Below are positions 22,014 through 36,300 of a stretch of DNA of 64,000 nucleotides, piece after piece; within the stretch, counting starts at the first letter, position 1, and every line of letters begins with the position of its first letter. The position numbers and the translations under genes were made by a program. The notes beneath the pieces were generated by a model. That model had not been told where the DNA came from, made no database searches, and was given only the letters and a program-made list of their open reading frames with translations. The stretch spans positions 98,207,239 through 98,271,238 of the forward strand of contig NC_081413.1 of the NCBI RefSeq assembly GCF_030272615.1, read 5' to 3'. The stretch is from Cryptomeria japonica. Lineage: Eukaryota; Streptophyta; Pinopsida; Cupressales; Cupressaceae.

Positions 22014-25000
22014 TGTAATGCCTGCCAAATATACCCCAGATAAATATAGCTAAAAACACGCTAATTTTTTTTTTTTTAAAAACAATACAGCACATAACAT
22101 CACTTAACCAATGTAGTGAGCACACAACAACAATTAAGTGTTATGAACATAGAATAATTCACTCAAGCTATTCAAACAATTAAGCAAGCGGAATACAATA
22201 AACCATTAATACTAACTCCCTAGGGTATCTCAACGCCATTACTTAATCTACCTACATAAGAAATAAGCATTTACTTTCTTCCAGATCAATACCTCATAAT
22301 CTTAATCATTATACACACATAGGTGCAACATAGAAATACCTAACACCCATGATATGCAGCCTACCTAATCTTTCATTTAAAATGAGATTCTATCTTTTAG
22401 TGCATAGCTATTTCCCTTTTTCTCTTAGGTTCATTTTATATACCAAGTCTAAATGTTCCTATTACCATTAACCGACCTTTGACTATGAACATAACCATCC
22501 ATATATCAAGATTAACCCTTTCATTGCATTAACATAATTTAAATTTACAATTAACTCCTACATAGTCACTTATAATTCTATGCTCCTAGCATACTTATTA
22601 CTTCATCATGATTCCAGAAGCACATAATGCAATACTCATAAAGTCTCCTTAAGCATTTAACCCATAGCTCGTTTAGTACTCATAAAATATCTTACATTGT
22701 ATCAATTAACCAACAATCATCTCATTACAAATCAGGTAACTACATGAATTTCTCTCAACACAAACTATGATACAATATCCTAATTCCATAACCACTAATA
22801 GCATCCACCAAATGGAGATATAATTTTTAAACTATAACACATGATACATTCTAATCCTTTCCTAAAAGACAAGAACTCATTTAATCATCTTCCATACACT
22901 TACTAGTAATTTCCATTAATAAGATTAGTAATTCATTCATTAAGAACATCAATACAATATTTTCATAAGGAACATTCAACTACATCCCAAGCATTATAAG
23001 ATTTTCAATCCTACCATTAGATCACTAACTACGAAGTATGATGATATAATTTCAAATTCTTTAATCACAACTCATAAACATGTCCTAAGATATCTTCCAA
23101 AATTACTCAAACTCATACATCCTATCAAGACATAACATTTCTTCTACTTAAATCATTAGTTAAAGACATCATTTCAAATCTAATACCATTATCATAACAT
23201 TTACCCAATTTACTTTTAACATGGCTCATTAAGAATACAAAATACATCATTTCATTTTAAACAACAATACTTATCCACATCTCATGCATCCATTTCATTT
23301 AATATAAATATGTTACAATACAACTCAAGGTTCATCATTACAATCACATACCATAACCAAAAGCTATTACTATAACTAGAACAACATAATCATTTCGCAT
23401 AAACATGATCTCTTTTACAACCATTACATAGGAATTTCATTACATAAGTCACATCATAATTTACATTCTTGTTATAATTATTATCCATGAATAATCTACA
23501 GAAGCATCCTCATCCACGCAAGAAGAATCCAAAGACAGGAAAATCCCAATGGTTTAAAAGCACCAACAACCTCACCATGTGGAACCAAAGGAACCACCCC
23601 TCATGCTAGGAGATGACACAAGGTCCCAACACACACTCTACATCTAGGCTGACACTCAAAACCAAAGAGACTAACCAACAAGGACTCTCAAGCAAGAACT
23701 CACACAGAGCCACAAGAATAAACTCCTAGACGCATAAAACTCATCAAGACATAAATGCATCCAATAAGCATAGTCATAAATCATAAAGGGGGAACACATG
23801 TAGGAGTGGAGTGTCATCACATGTCATCCTCATAACACAATAACATAATAACACAAGGCACTAGCCTGATGGACATGTTGAGCCATCTGAACCTATGAGA
23901 GACCAAGGGAGATTAGCTTATCGTCTTCACGACCTTCTCATGCTTATCCTAAAACATCCTCCCTAGGACATAAGTCATGAGGCTCAAAACTATTCATTAT
24001 CTTGTTTAAGTAAGTTATAATTTTCCCATCCCAATTAATTCATTATCAATGTTATCACTTGTTTACAAATCATGAAAAACTCCAATGTGCCCTGGTGGTC
24101 TAGACTTCATGCATCCTTAAAAGGAACCTCATGCCAGCCTATCTCTCGTGACCCCGGTCATCACAAGGAAGCCCATTCCTCCTAACATGGCCCTACAACA
24201 CATCACAAGAGGCTCTACCAACATAAATACATTAAAATAATACTCAATGCAACCAATAACTTCCACACACACTCTCACAACATATGCAAGGCTACAACAA
24301 CATCAATATAACAAAATGAGCCTCTTGGCTAGCAATAAACAAAGGCACATCAAGCCATTAAATTTGCTGCCATTAATGAAAGTAAAACCACCGCAAGACC
24401 AACTCACTTGCTGCGCCAAAATAGCAACACTTCCAACTTACCAACCATAGCACATCAATATGGATGAAAACACAATTCTTTCCCCAATAACATAGGAAGG
24501 TAAATATGCTTGAAACCAACAAAATACATCAAATAAAATCAGATATAAAACTATAAATCATCAACACCCTCAACAATGCCTCTGGTACAAGAATTAATCC
24601 AGAAAGTACCACGCAATCAAGCAACTAGCAAATGAAGGCCTATTTATAAAAAAACACAAAAAAAAAACTAAGCAAAACCATGCTCCAATCAAAATATTTC
24701 AAAAATATTATATTCCATACCTACTTTCCCAAAGTTCAAGAAAATAAAATATATTTTCTACCTACCATAAACTTCCAGCCAATCAATTCCAAGGGTAGGT
24801 AAAATAAATTAAAGCATTGACCTGGGGTGAAAATAACTTTTAAATAAAAGAATACAAATTACCCCCCCTTTTAATTACTTAATGGGTAAAATAATATTAC
24901 CCAATAAATAAAATTCACTTCAACATTAAATAAATAATAAACACATGAAGGTCAATATTAAATCAAAACTCTATGCATGACACAAACTCAGAAAGACATA

Positions 25001-25732
25001 GAAGGCTTTCAGCAAACCCATAAATACAAATATTTCCCACAAACTATAGAATAAAACCTTACAACAAATTTATGCCTTCATATATTTCCTTCCTCACTAT
25101 ACAAATTTTAGATTCATTTCCTCAAGCTCACACATTCAATCTACAGACACAGAGCATACAAGAAAACTGTAAAATAAAATATAAAAAGGTAGAATACATC
25201 TCCAACCTGCAACCCGTGTTATGGAAGAAGCTGAAGAAGAGATTCCACCAGCCAAAGCAAATCCAACCCAAACTCCAACCAAAATCCAAGAGAGAAGAAA
25301 ACCAAAACCAAGAAGAAAACTTGCTGGAGAAAATTTTCCAGAGAGGAACCAACCCCACGAAAAATTCACGGAAAATAAAATAAAAAGACAAACATTAACC
25401 AAAAACCCTAGCCTCAATCTCGGCCAATCAAAATATTCCAATCTATAATATAGTTTACCAACCCCACCATATAATATAATTTTACCTCCCTTTTAAATTC
25501 AACCAATAAGAGAAGAGGGTAGGTAAGGTAAATATAAATCATGCTTTTTACAATTTGGTGGGAATGTTTTATCATTTTATTATTTATACAACTCACTTAA
25601 TATAAAATTCAAACTAATAAATAAAACATGAGCCACAATTAAATAAATTAAATTAAATAAACCAAAGGCTCATAAATGAATTAATGAACTAGATAAACAT
25701 TAAAAGCGAAATAAATATTAAACCATAGGCAA

Positions 25733-25764
<32 letters not shown>

Positions 25765-26720
25765 ATACCAATAAAGGTCAAATCACAAATAAATATAAAA
25801 CAAATCATAAGCTAAACAATAAAAATTAAATAAATATTAAATCATCATTAAAATAAATAAACATTTAAATATCAAATAATCAAATAACCAAAAAGGAAAG
25901 AATCCAATAAATTAATTTTAACATTAGATAACCAAATAATCAAATTGCTATTAATCAAAATAATTAAAATAAACATCATTAATTATTTAATCTCGCATCA
26001 ATAATCAAATAGTCAATCTCAACATAAAAGGAATAATCAGCCAATACTAACATACTCACAACACAAAAGAAACCTAGCTTACTAACTATCATGACGACTT
26101 GCACCAAGACACTGACGACTCACAGTGAACAATTTAGACCTAGAGTATGTGAGGGGAAATTGTGCCAACTCTGAACCACATACCATTAGGATTTAAAGAC
26201 ATGCTCAGACCTATGGAGCCAGGTGGAGTCGATGTCTGGTACCTACAAATCCTGCATCCACAAAGCAATGATACGACATATGCATATATATATTATAACA
26301 GATAAGGGTTAGAGAATTGCAATGACACAGCCCACTCACAATGAGTGATGTGGAATTGTCTCTATCCCGAAGATAGTCATACACCAATCAAACACACCAT
26401 AAGATCAACTCATCATAGATAATCATTAAATATGGTTAGTACATAAAAACATCATCAAGTGCATGATTAGTATAATTCACAATTATAGTAAGGCATGTAA
26501 AATCCATCAACAATTATGCTCATCAAATCACATGATCAATATAATATTTTGATAGTCAATCACATAATGAGCATATAGTGTCTACTAAATCACACGATCA
26601 TTAATGATAGTATCAACATCCTATAAATCATTTGAAATAGCCTATGCCCAATAGTGTCTATGATGCATGAATTAAAGGTCAACTCTAGTCAAACAAGTCA
26701 AGTCAAGGGTGGACACTACA
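22014..26720 (-). repeat. LARD 3' LTR (4,707 bp)
   Basis: Partner of 30048-34792. Carries the TATAAATA box at 24641-24648 and an (AAAT)n microsatellite at 25735-25767, longer here than in the other LTR (about 33820-33840). Confidence 0.9.
25735..25767. repeat. (AAAT)n microsatellite
   Basis: About eight perfect tetranucleotide units inside the LARD 3' LTR; the other LTR has a shorter, interrupted version. Confidence 0.9.
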
Positions 26721-26732
26721 TCCTCCCCTCCT
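26721..26732 (-). other. LARD polypurine tract
   Basis: Minus strand reads AGGAGGGGAGGA directly before the TG of the 22014-26720 LTR. Flanking 10-bp inverted arms (26695-26704 and 26735-26744) place the tract in the loop of a possible hairpin. Confidence 0.82.
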
Positions 26733-29700
26733 TAGACTTGACTTACTCCTGGAAGTCATAAGATTTAGGGTGACAACTAGCACACATAAATCAAAAACTT
26801 TCTTTTAACACAAACATATTATAATATTTTCTAACTCCAAGAAAGATAACGACAAATAAATTTCCTTTTTATGCTTCAATTATTCAAAATAAACATGTTA
26901 CACAAGAGGTAAATGAAGCACCAATTGTTATTAATTACGATATGTAAACTAATTTGTTAAAATACTTACAAGGGAACTTCATTTTAACCACACTTGCAAT
27001 ACAAAGTTGTACTTTCAATCACCGATTCAAGCATCAATAAGAAGAAATCACTACATTTCGCACTAGTATTCATAATAATACTCCCTCAACATCTAGTTGC
27101 ATGCAATAGAGATATATATATATACATTTACATAATATCTTACACACATGCACCTATTATATTATTGAACAAATCATGTCATAAGCCTAAATGAGTGAAA
27201 TTTTCTTAGAACGAAGCTTCCTCAAATTAAATGTACTCAAGACCTCACACAATAACCAAGCATAAATAACCTATTTATTTAAAAGAGCAAATTCCATGAC
27301 ATTCAAATGTCCTAATTTCCACCATGCTTACACTGCACTACACTTTATACAAACATTAGATGCAATCCTTATCCAATCAAATCATTCAAAGGGCATCCTT
27401 AATCCAGTATGTGTACACAAAGATTTGAAGGCAAGAAATCAGCAACTGCTTTTTATTTAACTATTCCATAATTTCAGACTTCACAATTCCAAGGCACTTC
27501 TATCTACTATAAACTTTTAGAAACTTACCAATAAATTTCACCTTATTAACACTTTTCATTTACTCAGCTAATAAAAACATTATCTACTTGTTTTCTTAGT
27601 TTAGTGCACTTTTCCATGATGTCCTCCCTCGCACACACTATCAGTGGTTCAGAATGAACATGATAGAGACAACATTGGCTCAAGATTTGGGCCCACAATA
27701 CATCGACACTCAAAATGACCACCATAGACAATAAAAGAGGAGGTCAAAGGAAATATCCTCAAATCAATTCATTAAATTAAAAGAGAAGAAAAGTTGCCAG
27801 CGAAATCAATCAAGAAATTTAAGTGTGACAAGTGCCACCACAAGGGAAAAATAAAAGAAAGAAGAACTCAGTGGTCATCCAAAAGTAAAGAAATCCCAAA
27901 AGTACACATTACTCCTATCGACACATCACATAAATCATAAATTAATTCAAGGCAAAATAAATGATTCATCCAACCCATATCACGAGGTGACCAACATTAG
28001 TCACACTAGAGGGAGTAACCGCTACACAACATCCAAGGGTGAAATCCCTTGAATGTGTTAGAGAGTGCATGCCATATTTTAAGACTTTTATTTTAATCCG
28101 TATGTCTGTATTCTTTTCATTATTTTTATGCAATTCAATATTTTCAAAAATATAGGCAATTATCCTTTATGAAAGTTGACATAGGTAGGAAGAGATAAAG
28201 CAACTACGCACTCACACATGCACAAGAAATATACTCATACCATTACTAATGTTCATGATATCTTATCTATACCATGATCATATTCACCAAGTTATAACAG
28301 AAACAGAGGTTAGAGCTTCAATTACTCACTTGATAGTAAACTACAACACACATTATTTCTGTTAATGCAGAACTAATAACCTATAGAAGATTATAAATTC
28401 CTTCATAAGGTCTCTAAGCAATTTCGTCAATCATATATTGAAACAAGCAAAATAGGTCTCATTACAAAATCCAAAGTTTAATATCAATTTCTACTCTTAC
28501 CAATAATAATCTTCTAACATACTTCTAGTTATCTAAGTTAAGAATATCTCAGTCCCACTTCTAGAACTTAGTTTTCTTTTCATCTAATACCACTTAAATT
28601 ACAAGAACACACACATCATTCTATTTAAAATCACTTCCTATTATTACTTGATTCCTATCATTCATAGACTATGTATTTTCAACATTTAAAGAAAATTTGG
28701 CATTTAGAATCCCAACACAATTTCATATAACTAATTATAATTTTATCATTAGAATTCTCTAAGGAAGCACTTCTTAAAATTCAAATAAGGCAATGATTTA
28801 GTAACCTTTCTTAATTTATCCATCTAGTTAAGAGAAATATTTATTCAATGCCACACAATTCCTACACAAAGCTAAAACTTTTATCTTGCCAAACCAAATA
28901 AAGACACAATGATATCATTTCGATTTCTACATATGCAATGCACCAATCCTTGCTTCAATACACATATTTATCTCCTTTTAGTTTCACGATACATTTCCTA
29001 ATTAAATGATGGGATATTCTATTTAATCAATTCTTCCCTTAAAGAACAAGGATCATGAATGCAATACCTAAATTTCAGTCTCCAATGCAAATTAACTTCA
29101 TCTAATCTTCCCTTTAATGTTTATGAGTCATATTCATAAATCATTATCCAATCCTTCTACTTAATATCAATAACCCCCAAGTATTTGAATCCTTTACCCC
29201 AAAGAGAGAAGAGGAAGGAAGGGATACTGCCACACAAATCAATACACACAAATTTATGCAAACTCAGTTTGAATTTCCTAGTCATGCCAAATGCAGCTAC
29301 CACTTTTAAAGGTATGCAATTTCAACTTCCATAAGATCTCCTACCAATACACGTGCAACTAGCAATCCCAAATCCTTTGATAGCTATGATTTCCTCAAAC
29401 AATCTTTTATTACATACAAAGTCACACATATACCAAAATAACCAATAGTTCTATGTGGTAATCATTACATTACCAACTAACTTCCTTACATTTCACACAA
29501 GAGATTAAAATAAGGGAAAAAGGCATTCCGACTACTTTTATTAAGCACCACATACAATTCCTTCGATTTTCACATCATGATATATACTTAATTCTTCCTA
29601 AATCTATAATAAAAACACTTCACCCTTCTATTCATAGGAAGATCAACATAACAGACTAATTTTATGATCATCGCATTAGTTAAGAGGATACACATATTCT

Positions 29701-30030
29701 TTTCTCAATCTACCACAAAATTAATTATGTATAAGGAAAACAACCCTAATCATCCAAGTAAGCTCTAGAAATTTACAGAGCAAGTAAGAACATATAGACA
29801 CTTCTCTTATTATGAAGACATGCATATGAGATAAATACACCTTTTCCATAAAGTTATGATTCCTAAAAGGAATTAGAGAGAAACACAAGGCATAGATATT
29901 AAGATTCCAAAAATTCCAATAACACTTCTTCATACACGAATCTCAAAGAGTAACTTAATTCAAGGAACATCAAGGCATATTCACAAGACTAATAGCAACA
30001 TCCTTAACCAGAGATCCTAGTGCTGCAACT

Positions 30031-30045
30031 TAGGCTCTGATACCA
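30031..30045 (-). other. LARD primer binding site (tRNA-iMet)
   Basis: Minus strand reads TGGTATCAGAGCCTA, a perfect initiator-tRNA complement, two bases from the LTR end. This fixes the element's orientation. Confidence 0.92.
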
Positions 30046-30047
30046 AA

Positions 30048-33000
30048 TACAATGCCTGTGAAAAATACCCCAGAGAAATATAGCTAAAAACATGCTAATT
30101 TAAATTTTAAAAAAAAATAATATAGCACATAACATCACTTAAGCAATGTAGTGAGCACACAAAAACAATTAAGTGTTATGAACATAGAATAATTCACTCA
30201 AGCTATTCAAACAATTATGCAAGCAGAATACAATAAATCAATACTACTAACTCCCTAGGGTATCTCAACGCCATTACTTAATCTACCTACATAAGCAATA
30301 AGCATTTACTTTCTTCCAGATCAATACCTCATAATCTTAATCATTATACACACATAGGTGCAATATAGAAATACCTAACACCCATGATATGCAGCCTACC
30401 TAATCTTTCATTTGATATGAGATTCTATCTTTTAGTGCATAGCTATTTCCATTTTTCTCTTAGGTTCATTTTATATACCAAGTCCAAATGTTCCTATTAC
30501 CATTAACCAACCTTCGACTATGAACATCACCATCCATATATCAAGATTAACCCTTTCATTGCATTAACATAATTTAAATTTACAATTAACTCCTACATAG
30601 TCACTTATAATTCTATGCTCCTAGCATACTTATTACTTCATCATGATTCCAGAAGCACATAATGCAATACTCATAAAGTCTCCTTAAGCATTTAACCCAT
30701 AGCTCATTTAGTACTCATAAAATATCTTACATTGTATCAATTAACCAACAATCATCTCATTACAAATCAGGTAACTACATGAATTTATCTCAACACAAAC
30801 TATGATACAATATCCTAATTCCATAACCACTAATAGCATCCACCAAATGGAGATATAATTTTTAAACTATAACACATGATACATTCTAATCCTTTCCTAA
30901 AAGACAAGAACTCATTTAATCGTCTTCCATACACTTACTAGTAACTTCCATTAATAAGATTAATAATTCATTCATTAAGAACACCCATACAATATTTTCA
31001 TAACGAACATTCAACTACATCCCAAGCATTATAAGATTTTCAATCCTACCATTAGATCACTAACTATGAAGTATGATGATATAATTTCAAATTCTTTAAT
31101 CACAACTCATAAACATGTCCTAAGATATCTTCACAAATTACTCAAACTCATACATCCTATCAAGAGATAACATTTCTTCTACTTAAATCATTAGTTAAAG
31201 ACATCATTTCAAATCTAATACCATTATCATAACATTTACCCGATTTACTTTTAACATGGCTCATCAAGAATACAAAAATACATCATTTCATTTTAAACAA
31301 CAATACTTATCCACATCTCATGCATCCATTTCATTTAATATAAATATGTTACAATACAACTCAAGGTTCATCATTACAATCACATACCATAACCAAAAGC
31401 TATTACTATAACTAGAACAACACAATCATTTCTCATAAACATGATCTCTTTTACAACCATTACATAAGAATTTCATTACATAAGTCACATCATCATTTAC
31501 ATTCTTGTTGTAATTATTATCCATGAATAATCTAAAGAAGCATCCTCATCCATGCAAGAAGAATCCAAAGACAGGAACATCCCAATGGGGTCAAAAACAC
31601 CAACCACCCGACCATGTGGAACCAAAGGAACCACCCCTCATGCTAGGAGATGACACAAGGTCCCAACACACACTCTACATCTAGGTTGACACTCAAAATC
31701 AAAGAGACTAACCAACAAGGACTCTCAAGCAAGAACTCACATGAAGCCACGAGAATAAACTCCCAGAGGCGTAATACTCATCAAGACATAAATGCATCCA
31801 ATAAGCATAATCATAAATCATAAAGGGGGAACACATGTAGAAGTGGAGTGTCATCACATGCCATCCTCATAACACAATAACATAATAACACAAGGCACTA
31901 GCCTGATGGACATGTGGAGCCATCTCAACCTATGAGAGACCAAGGGAGATTAGCTTACTGTCTTCATGGCCTTCTCATGCTTATCCTAAAACATCCTCCC
32001 TAGGACATAAGTCATGAGGCTCAAAACTATTCATTATCTTGTTTAAGCGAGTTATAATTTTCCCATCCCAATTAATTCATTATCAATGTTATCACTTGTT
32101 TACAAATCATGGAAAACTCCAATGTGCCCTGGTGGTCTAGACTTCATGCATCCTTACAAGGAACCTCATGCCAGCCAATCTCTCCTGACCCCGGTCATCA
32201 CAAGGAAACCCACTCCTCCTAACATGGCCCAACAATACATCACAAGAGGCTCTACCAACATAAATATATTAAAATAATACTCAATGCAGCCAATAACTTC
32301 CACACATACTCTCACAACATATGCAAGGCTACAACAACATCAATATATCAAAATGAGCCTCTTGGCTAGCAATAAATAAAGGTATATCAAGCCATTAAAT
32401 TTGCTGCCATTAATGAAAGTAAAACTATAGCAAGGCCAGCTTACTTGCTGCCCCAAAACAACAACACTTACAACTTACCAACCATAGCACATCAATATGG
32501 ATGAAAACACAATTCTTTCCCCAATAACATAGGAAGGTAAATATGCTTGAAACCAACAAAATACATCAAATAAAATCAGATATAAAACTATAAATCATCA
32601 ACACCCTCAACAATGCCTCTGGTATAATAATTAATCTGGAAAGTACCACACAATCAAGCAACTAACAAATGAAGGCCTATTTATAAAAAAAACAAAAAAA
32701 AACAAAAGAAAAAAAAACAAAAAACAAAACAAAACAAAACAAAACCATGATCCAATCAAAATATTTCAAAAGTATTATATTCCATACCTACCTTCCCAAA
32801 GTTCAAGAAAATAAAATATATTTTCTACCTACCATAAACTTCCAACCAATCAATTCCAAGGGTAGGTAAAATAGACTAAACCATTAACCTAGGGTGAAAA
32901 TAACTTTTAAATAAAAGAATACAAATTACCCCCCCTTTTAATTACTTAATGGGTAAAATAATATTACCCAATAAATAAAATTCACTTCAACATTAAATAA

Positions 33001-34792
33001 ATAATAAACACTTGAAGGCCAATATTAAATCAAAACTCTATGCACAACATAGGCTCAGAAAGACACAGAAGACTTTCAACAAACCTAGAAATACAAATAT
33101 TTCCCACAAACTATAGAATAAAACCTTACAACAAATTTATGCCTTCATATATTTTCTTCCTCACTATACAAATTTTAAATTCATTTCCGCAAGCTCACAC
33201 ATTCAATCTATAGACACAGAGCATACAAGAAAACTGTAAAATAAAATATAAAAAGGTAGAATACATCTCCAACCTGCAACCTGTGTTATGGAAGAAGCTG
33301 AAGAAGAGATCCCACTAGCCAAACCAAATCCAACCCAAGCTCCAGCCAAAATCCAAGATAGAAGAAAACCAAAACCAAGAAGAAAACTTGCTGGAGAAAA
33401 TTTTCTAGAGAGGAACCAACCCCATGAAAAATTCACGAAAGAAAAATAAAAAGACAAATATTAACCAAAAACCCTAGCCTCAATCTCAGCCAATCAAAAT
33501 ATTCCAATCTATAATATAGTTTACCAACCCCATCATATAATATAATTTTACCTCCCTTTTTAAATTCAACCAATAAGAGAAGAGGGTAGGTAAGGTAAAT
33601 ATAAATCATGCTTTTTACAATTTGGTGGGAATGTTTTATCATTTTATTACTTATACAACCCACTTAATATAAAAGTCAAACTAATAAATAAAACATGAGC
33701 CACAATTAAACAAATTAAATGGAGAAATTAAATTAAATAAACCAAAGGCTCATAAATGAATTAATGAACTAGATAAACATTAAAAGCCAAATAAATATTA
33801 AACCATAGGCGATTAAATAAAAAAATAAATAAATAAATACCAATAAAGTTCAAATCACAAATAAATATAAAACACATCATAAGCTAAACAATAAAAATTA
33901 AATAAATATTAAATCATCATTAAAATAAATAAACATTTAAATATCAAATAATCAAATAACCAAAAAGGAAAGAATCCAATAAATTAATTTTAACATTAGA
34001 TAACCAAATAATCAAATCACTATTAATCAAAATAATTAAAATAAACATCATTAATTATTTAATCTTGCATCAATAATCAAATAGTCAATCTCAACATAAA
34101 AGGAATAATCAGCCAATACTAACATACTCACAACACAGAAGAAACCTAGCTTACTAACTATCATGACGACTTGCACCAAGACACTAACAGCTCACAGTGA
34201 ACAACTTAGACCTAGAGTATGTGAGGGGAAATTGTGCCAACTCCGAACCATAGACCATTGGGATTTAAAGACACACTCAGACCTGTGGAGCTAGGTGGAG
34301 TCGATGTCTGGTACCTGCAAATCCTGCATCCACAAAGCAAGGATACGACATATGCATATATATATTATAACAAACAACGGTTAGAGAATTGCAATGACAC
34401 ATCCCGCTCACAATGAGTGATGTGGAATTGTCTCTATCCCGAAGACAGTCATACAACAATCAAACACACCATAAGATCAACTCATCATAGATAATCATTA
34501 AATATGGTTAGTACATAAAAACATCATCAAGTGCATGATTAGTATAATTCATAATTATAGTAAGGCATGTAAAATCCATCAACAATTATACTCATCAAAT
34601 CACATGATCAATATAATATTTCGATAGTCAATCACATAATAAGCATATAGTGTCTAATAAATCACACGATCATTAATGATAGTATCAACATCCTATAAAT
34701 CATCTGAAATAGCCTATGCCCAATAGTGTCTATGACGCATGAATTAAAGGTCAACTCTAGTCAAACAAGTCAAGTCAAGGGTGGACACTACA
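30048..34792 (-). repeat. LARD 5' LTR (4,745 bp)
   Basis: Lies beside the primer site. It matches 22014-26720 with scattered substitutions and small indels, for example a longer A-rich run at 32686-32745. TATTTATA at 32678-32685 reads TATAAATA on the minus strand, followed by GGCC, a good plant TATA box. That would give U3 of about 2.1 kb and R-U5 of about 2.6 kb. Confidence 0.9.
32678..32685 (-). promoter_or_regulatory. Putative TATA box in LARD 5' LTR
   Basis: Minus-strand TATAAATAGGCC, conserved in the other LTR at 24641-24648. The position inside the LTR fits a retroelement promoter; the start site is inferred, not seen. Confidence 0.5.
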
Positions 34793-35302
34793 AAAGATTA
34801 GGGAAAGACTATCTCAGGCCATAGTTGACAAATACCAAAAGGAAATATGCTTTTTTATTAAGAAAGATGAAATCAAGATGGAGGTAGTGGTTCCCAAAAC
34901 AATTTGGGTAACTGAAATGGGTTATGAGGCAGATGAGAACATAATAGAAACATATGTTAAAGCCCTCCTTGAAGCCCCTAGAGAACCAACATAAGAAGTA
35001 TTAGGAAATGTAGAAACTATTGAAAGCAAAGTTCAATCACATAAACGAATAAAGAAAACAAAACAAACAATTAGAAGAGCAACAAGACAGGCAAAAGTAA
35101 TCAAGGAAGATTTGTTGAATATAACTGGTATTAAGGAGAGTGACTTGGAAGGATTACAACTAGAAACACATATTTCACCGGTTGGTACCTCCCTTGACAG
35201 TGAAATACCGACAGAGTTTCAAAGAGTAGAAAGAAAAAGGAAACCTTCACCAGTACCCACTCCTACACCCAAGAGAACAAGACAGAAATAACAGGCAGTA
35301 AG
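34793..35302 (+). pseudogene. N1 ORF2 (copy A), middle block
   Basis: Continues the protein directly after the LARD, from a RLSQAIVDKYQKE segment, through EMGYEADENIIETY, into a strongly basic linker (KRIKKTKQ and RKRKPSP) that could be a nuclear signal. Two TAA stops near 34993 and 35287 interrupt it. It is cut at 35302 by copy B, with GTAAG duplicated. Confidence 0.8.
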
Positions 35303-36079
35303 TGTTAGGATTCCCAAATATACCACGAGAGGGGGGGGGTGAATCAGTATCTTGCTGGTTGATGAATTTTCTTAACTTATTAAATGAATTGCATCTCAAA
35401 ATAGTATACTGGTAAACAAGAATTAATGCAGTAAATAAGAACACCAACCACAATATAGAAAGCACACCATAACACAATATTTTTAATGAGGAAACCCGGT
35501 GTGGGAAAAATCCCGGTGGGATTTGTGACCCACAATATTTGCTTATTGGCCTATAAGTGAATATTACTATTACAATAGGGGCCTGCACATGTAGGAAGGC
35601 CAACTGCCTAAAGCTCACTGCTTAAATACAAAAGAACTCTCATTGACTTACAAAAGGTGGATTATATAAATCCAATGTCATGTAATGCTTTGGATCAACA
35701 TCTACTATTCTAGGTTTAGTATTGGTTTAAGCTCTGCAATAATCATAAACCTTACTTTACAATCTGCCTAAATATTCACACATGATATCCATCTATGTGT
35801 CCTCATTATAAATGTTCTCTAAGATCTCATACTTATATATGAGCCTTATTACAATATTCCTTGTTGGCTTACAAAAAGATATTACAATTAATTACAAAAT
35901 ATAATAAACAAAATCCTGTCGGTCAGGGTGCCAGTAATCAATCTTTTGGTGCCGACCAGCTGTATGTTGATGTAGAGTCCGTCAGTGCCGATGCCAGAGT
36001 CATATGATTGTAAGGTTTCCATCAATGACAATACATTCAATCACCTACAATTTCTCATTGGAGTGTGCATTTGTCAACA
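35303..36079 (-). repeat. Element B 3' LTR (777 bp)
   Basis: Plus strand TGTTAGGATTCCC to TTGTCAACA. Same family as the LTRs of A. Followed on the left by the GTAAG duplication. Confidence 0.92.
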
Positions 36080-36093
36080 ATCTCCCCCTTTGG
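36080..36093 (-). other. Element B polypurine tract
   Basis: Minus strand CCAAAGGGGGAGAT, immediately before the 3' LTR. A second tract-like copy, CAAAGGGGGAG preceded by TTGATGC, lies at about 36240-36256. Confidence 0.8.
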
Positions 36094-36300
36094 CATTGAT
36101 GGCAACACTCATGAGAAAAAGCCAAAAAGTGTATCCAAAAAGTGTTTTACCAAAACTATGATCAAAATTGTCTACTAAAAAATGTGTGCTCCCCCTGAGC
36201 TTTTGATCTCTTCTGTTCATATCTTTTTTCTCATCTACTACTCCCCCTTTGGCATCAATGACAAAGGTTGTCATATAATGTCAATTGAATGTAGTTCCTA

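Larger units (their letters stand above)
26721..30047 (-). other. LARD interior, non-coding (3.3 kb)
   Basis: Stop codons are frequent in all six frames and no domain could be read. Very AT-rich. A short AT microsatellite lies at 27111-27124. Apart from the primer site and polypurine tract at its ends I see nothing interpretable; in the LARD class the interior is thought to carry RNA structure for packaging. Confidence 0.75.
22014..34792 (-). mobile_element. LARD-type element: 4.7-kb LTRs with non-coding interior
   Basis: 12,779 bp, inserted in N1 copy A. Two very long direct repeats, 22014-26720 (4,707 bp) and 30048-34792 (4,745 bp), flank only 3.3 kb of interior. On the minus strand it begins TGTAGTGTCCACCC and ends GGCATTACA or the equivalent. 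A full tRNA-iMet primer site lies next to the 30048-34792 copy and a polypurine tract next to the 22014-26720 copy, both in minus orientation. Target duplication GAAGA (22009-22013) against AAAGA (34793-34797). No reading frame of retroviral type is present. Sizes and content match the LARD class described in grasses (LTRs about 4.5 kb, interior about 3.5 kb). Confidence 0.9.

Noticed and set aside
25136-25441. Hydrophobic minus-strand reading frame in the LARD LTR, also present at 33203-33457
   Set aside because: It is conserved only because the two LTRs are copies of each other. The frames differ in length, lie upstream of the TATA-like box on that strand, and the sequence shows no known domain. 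Likely a chance frame in AT-rich DNA.
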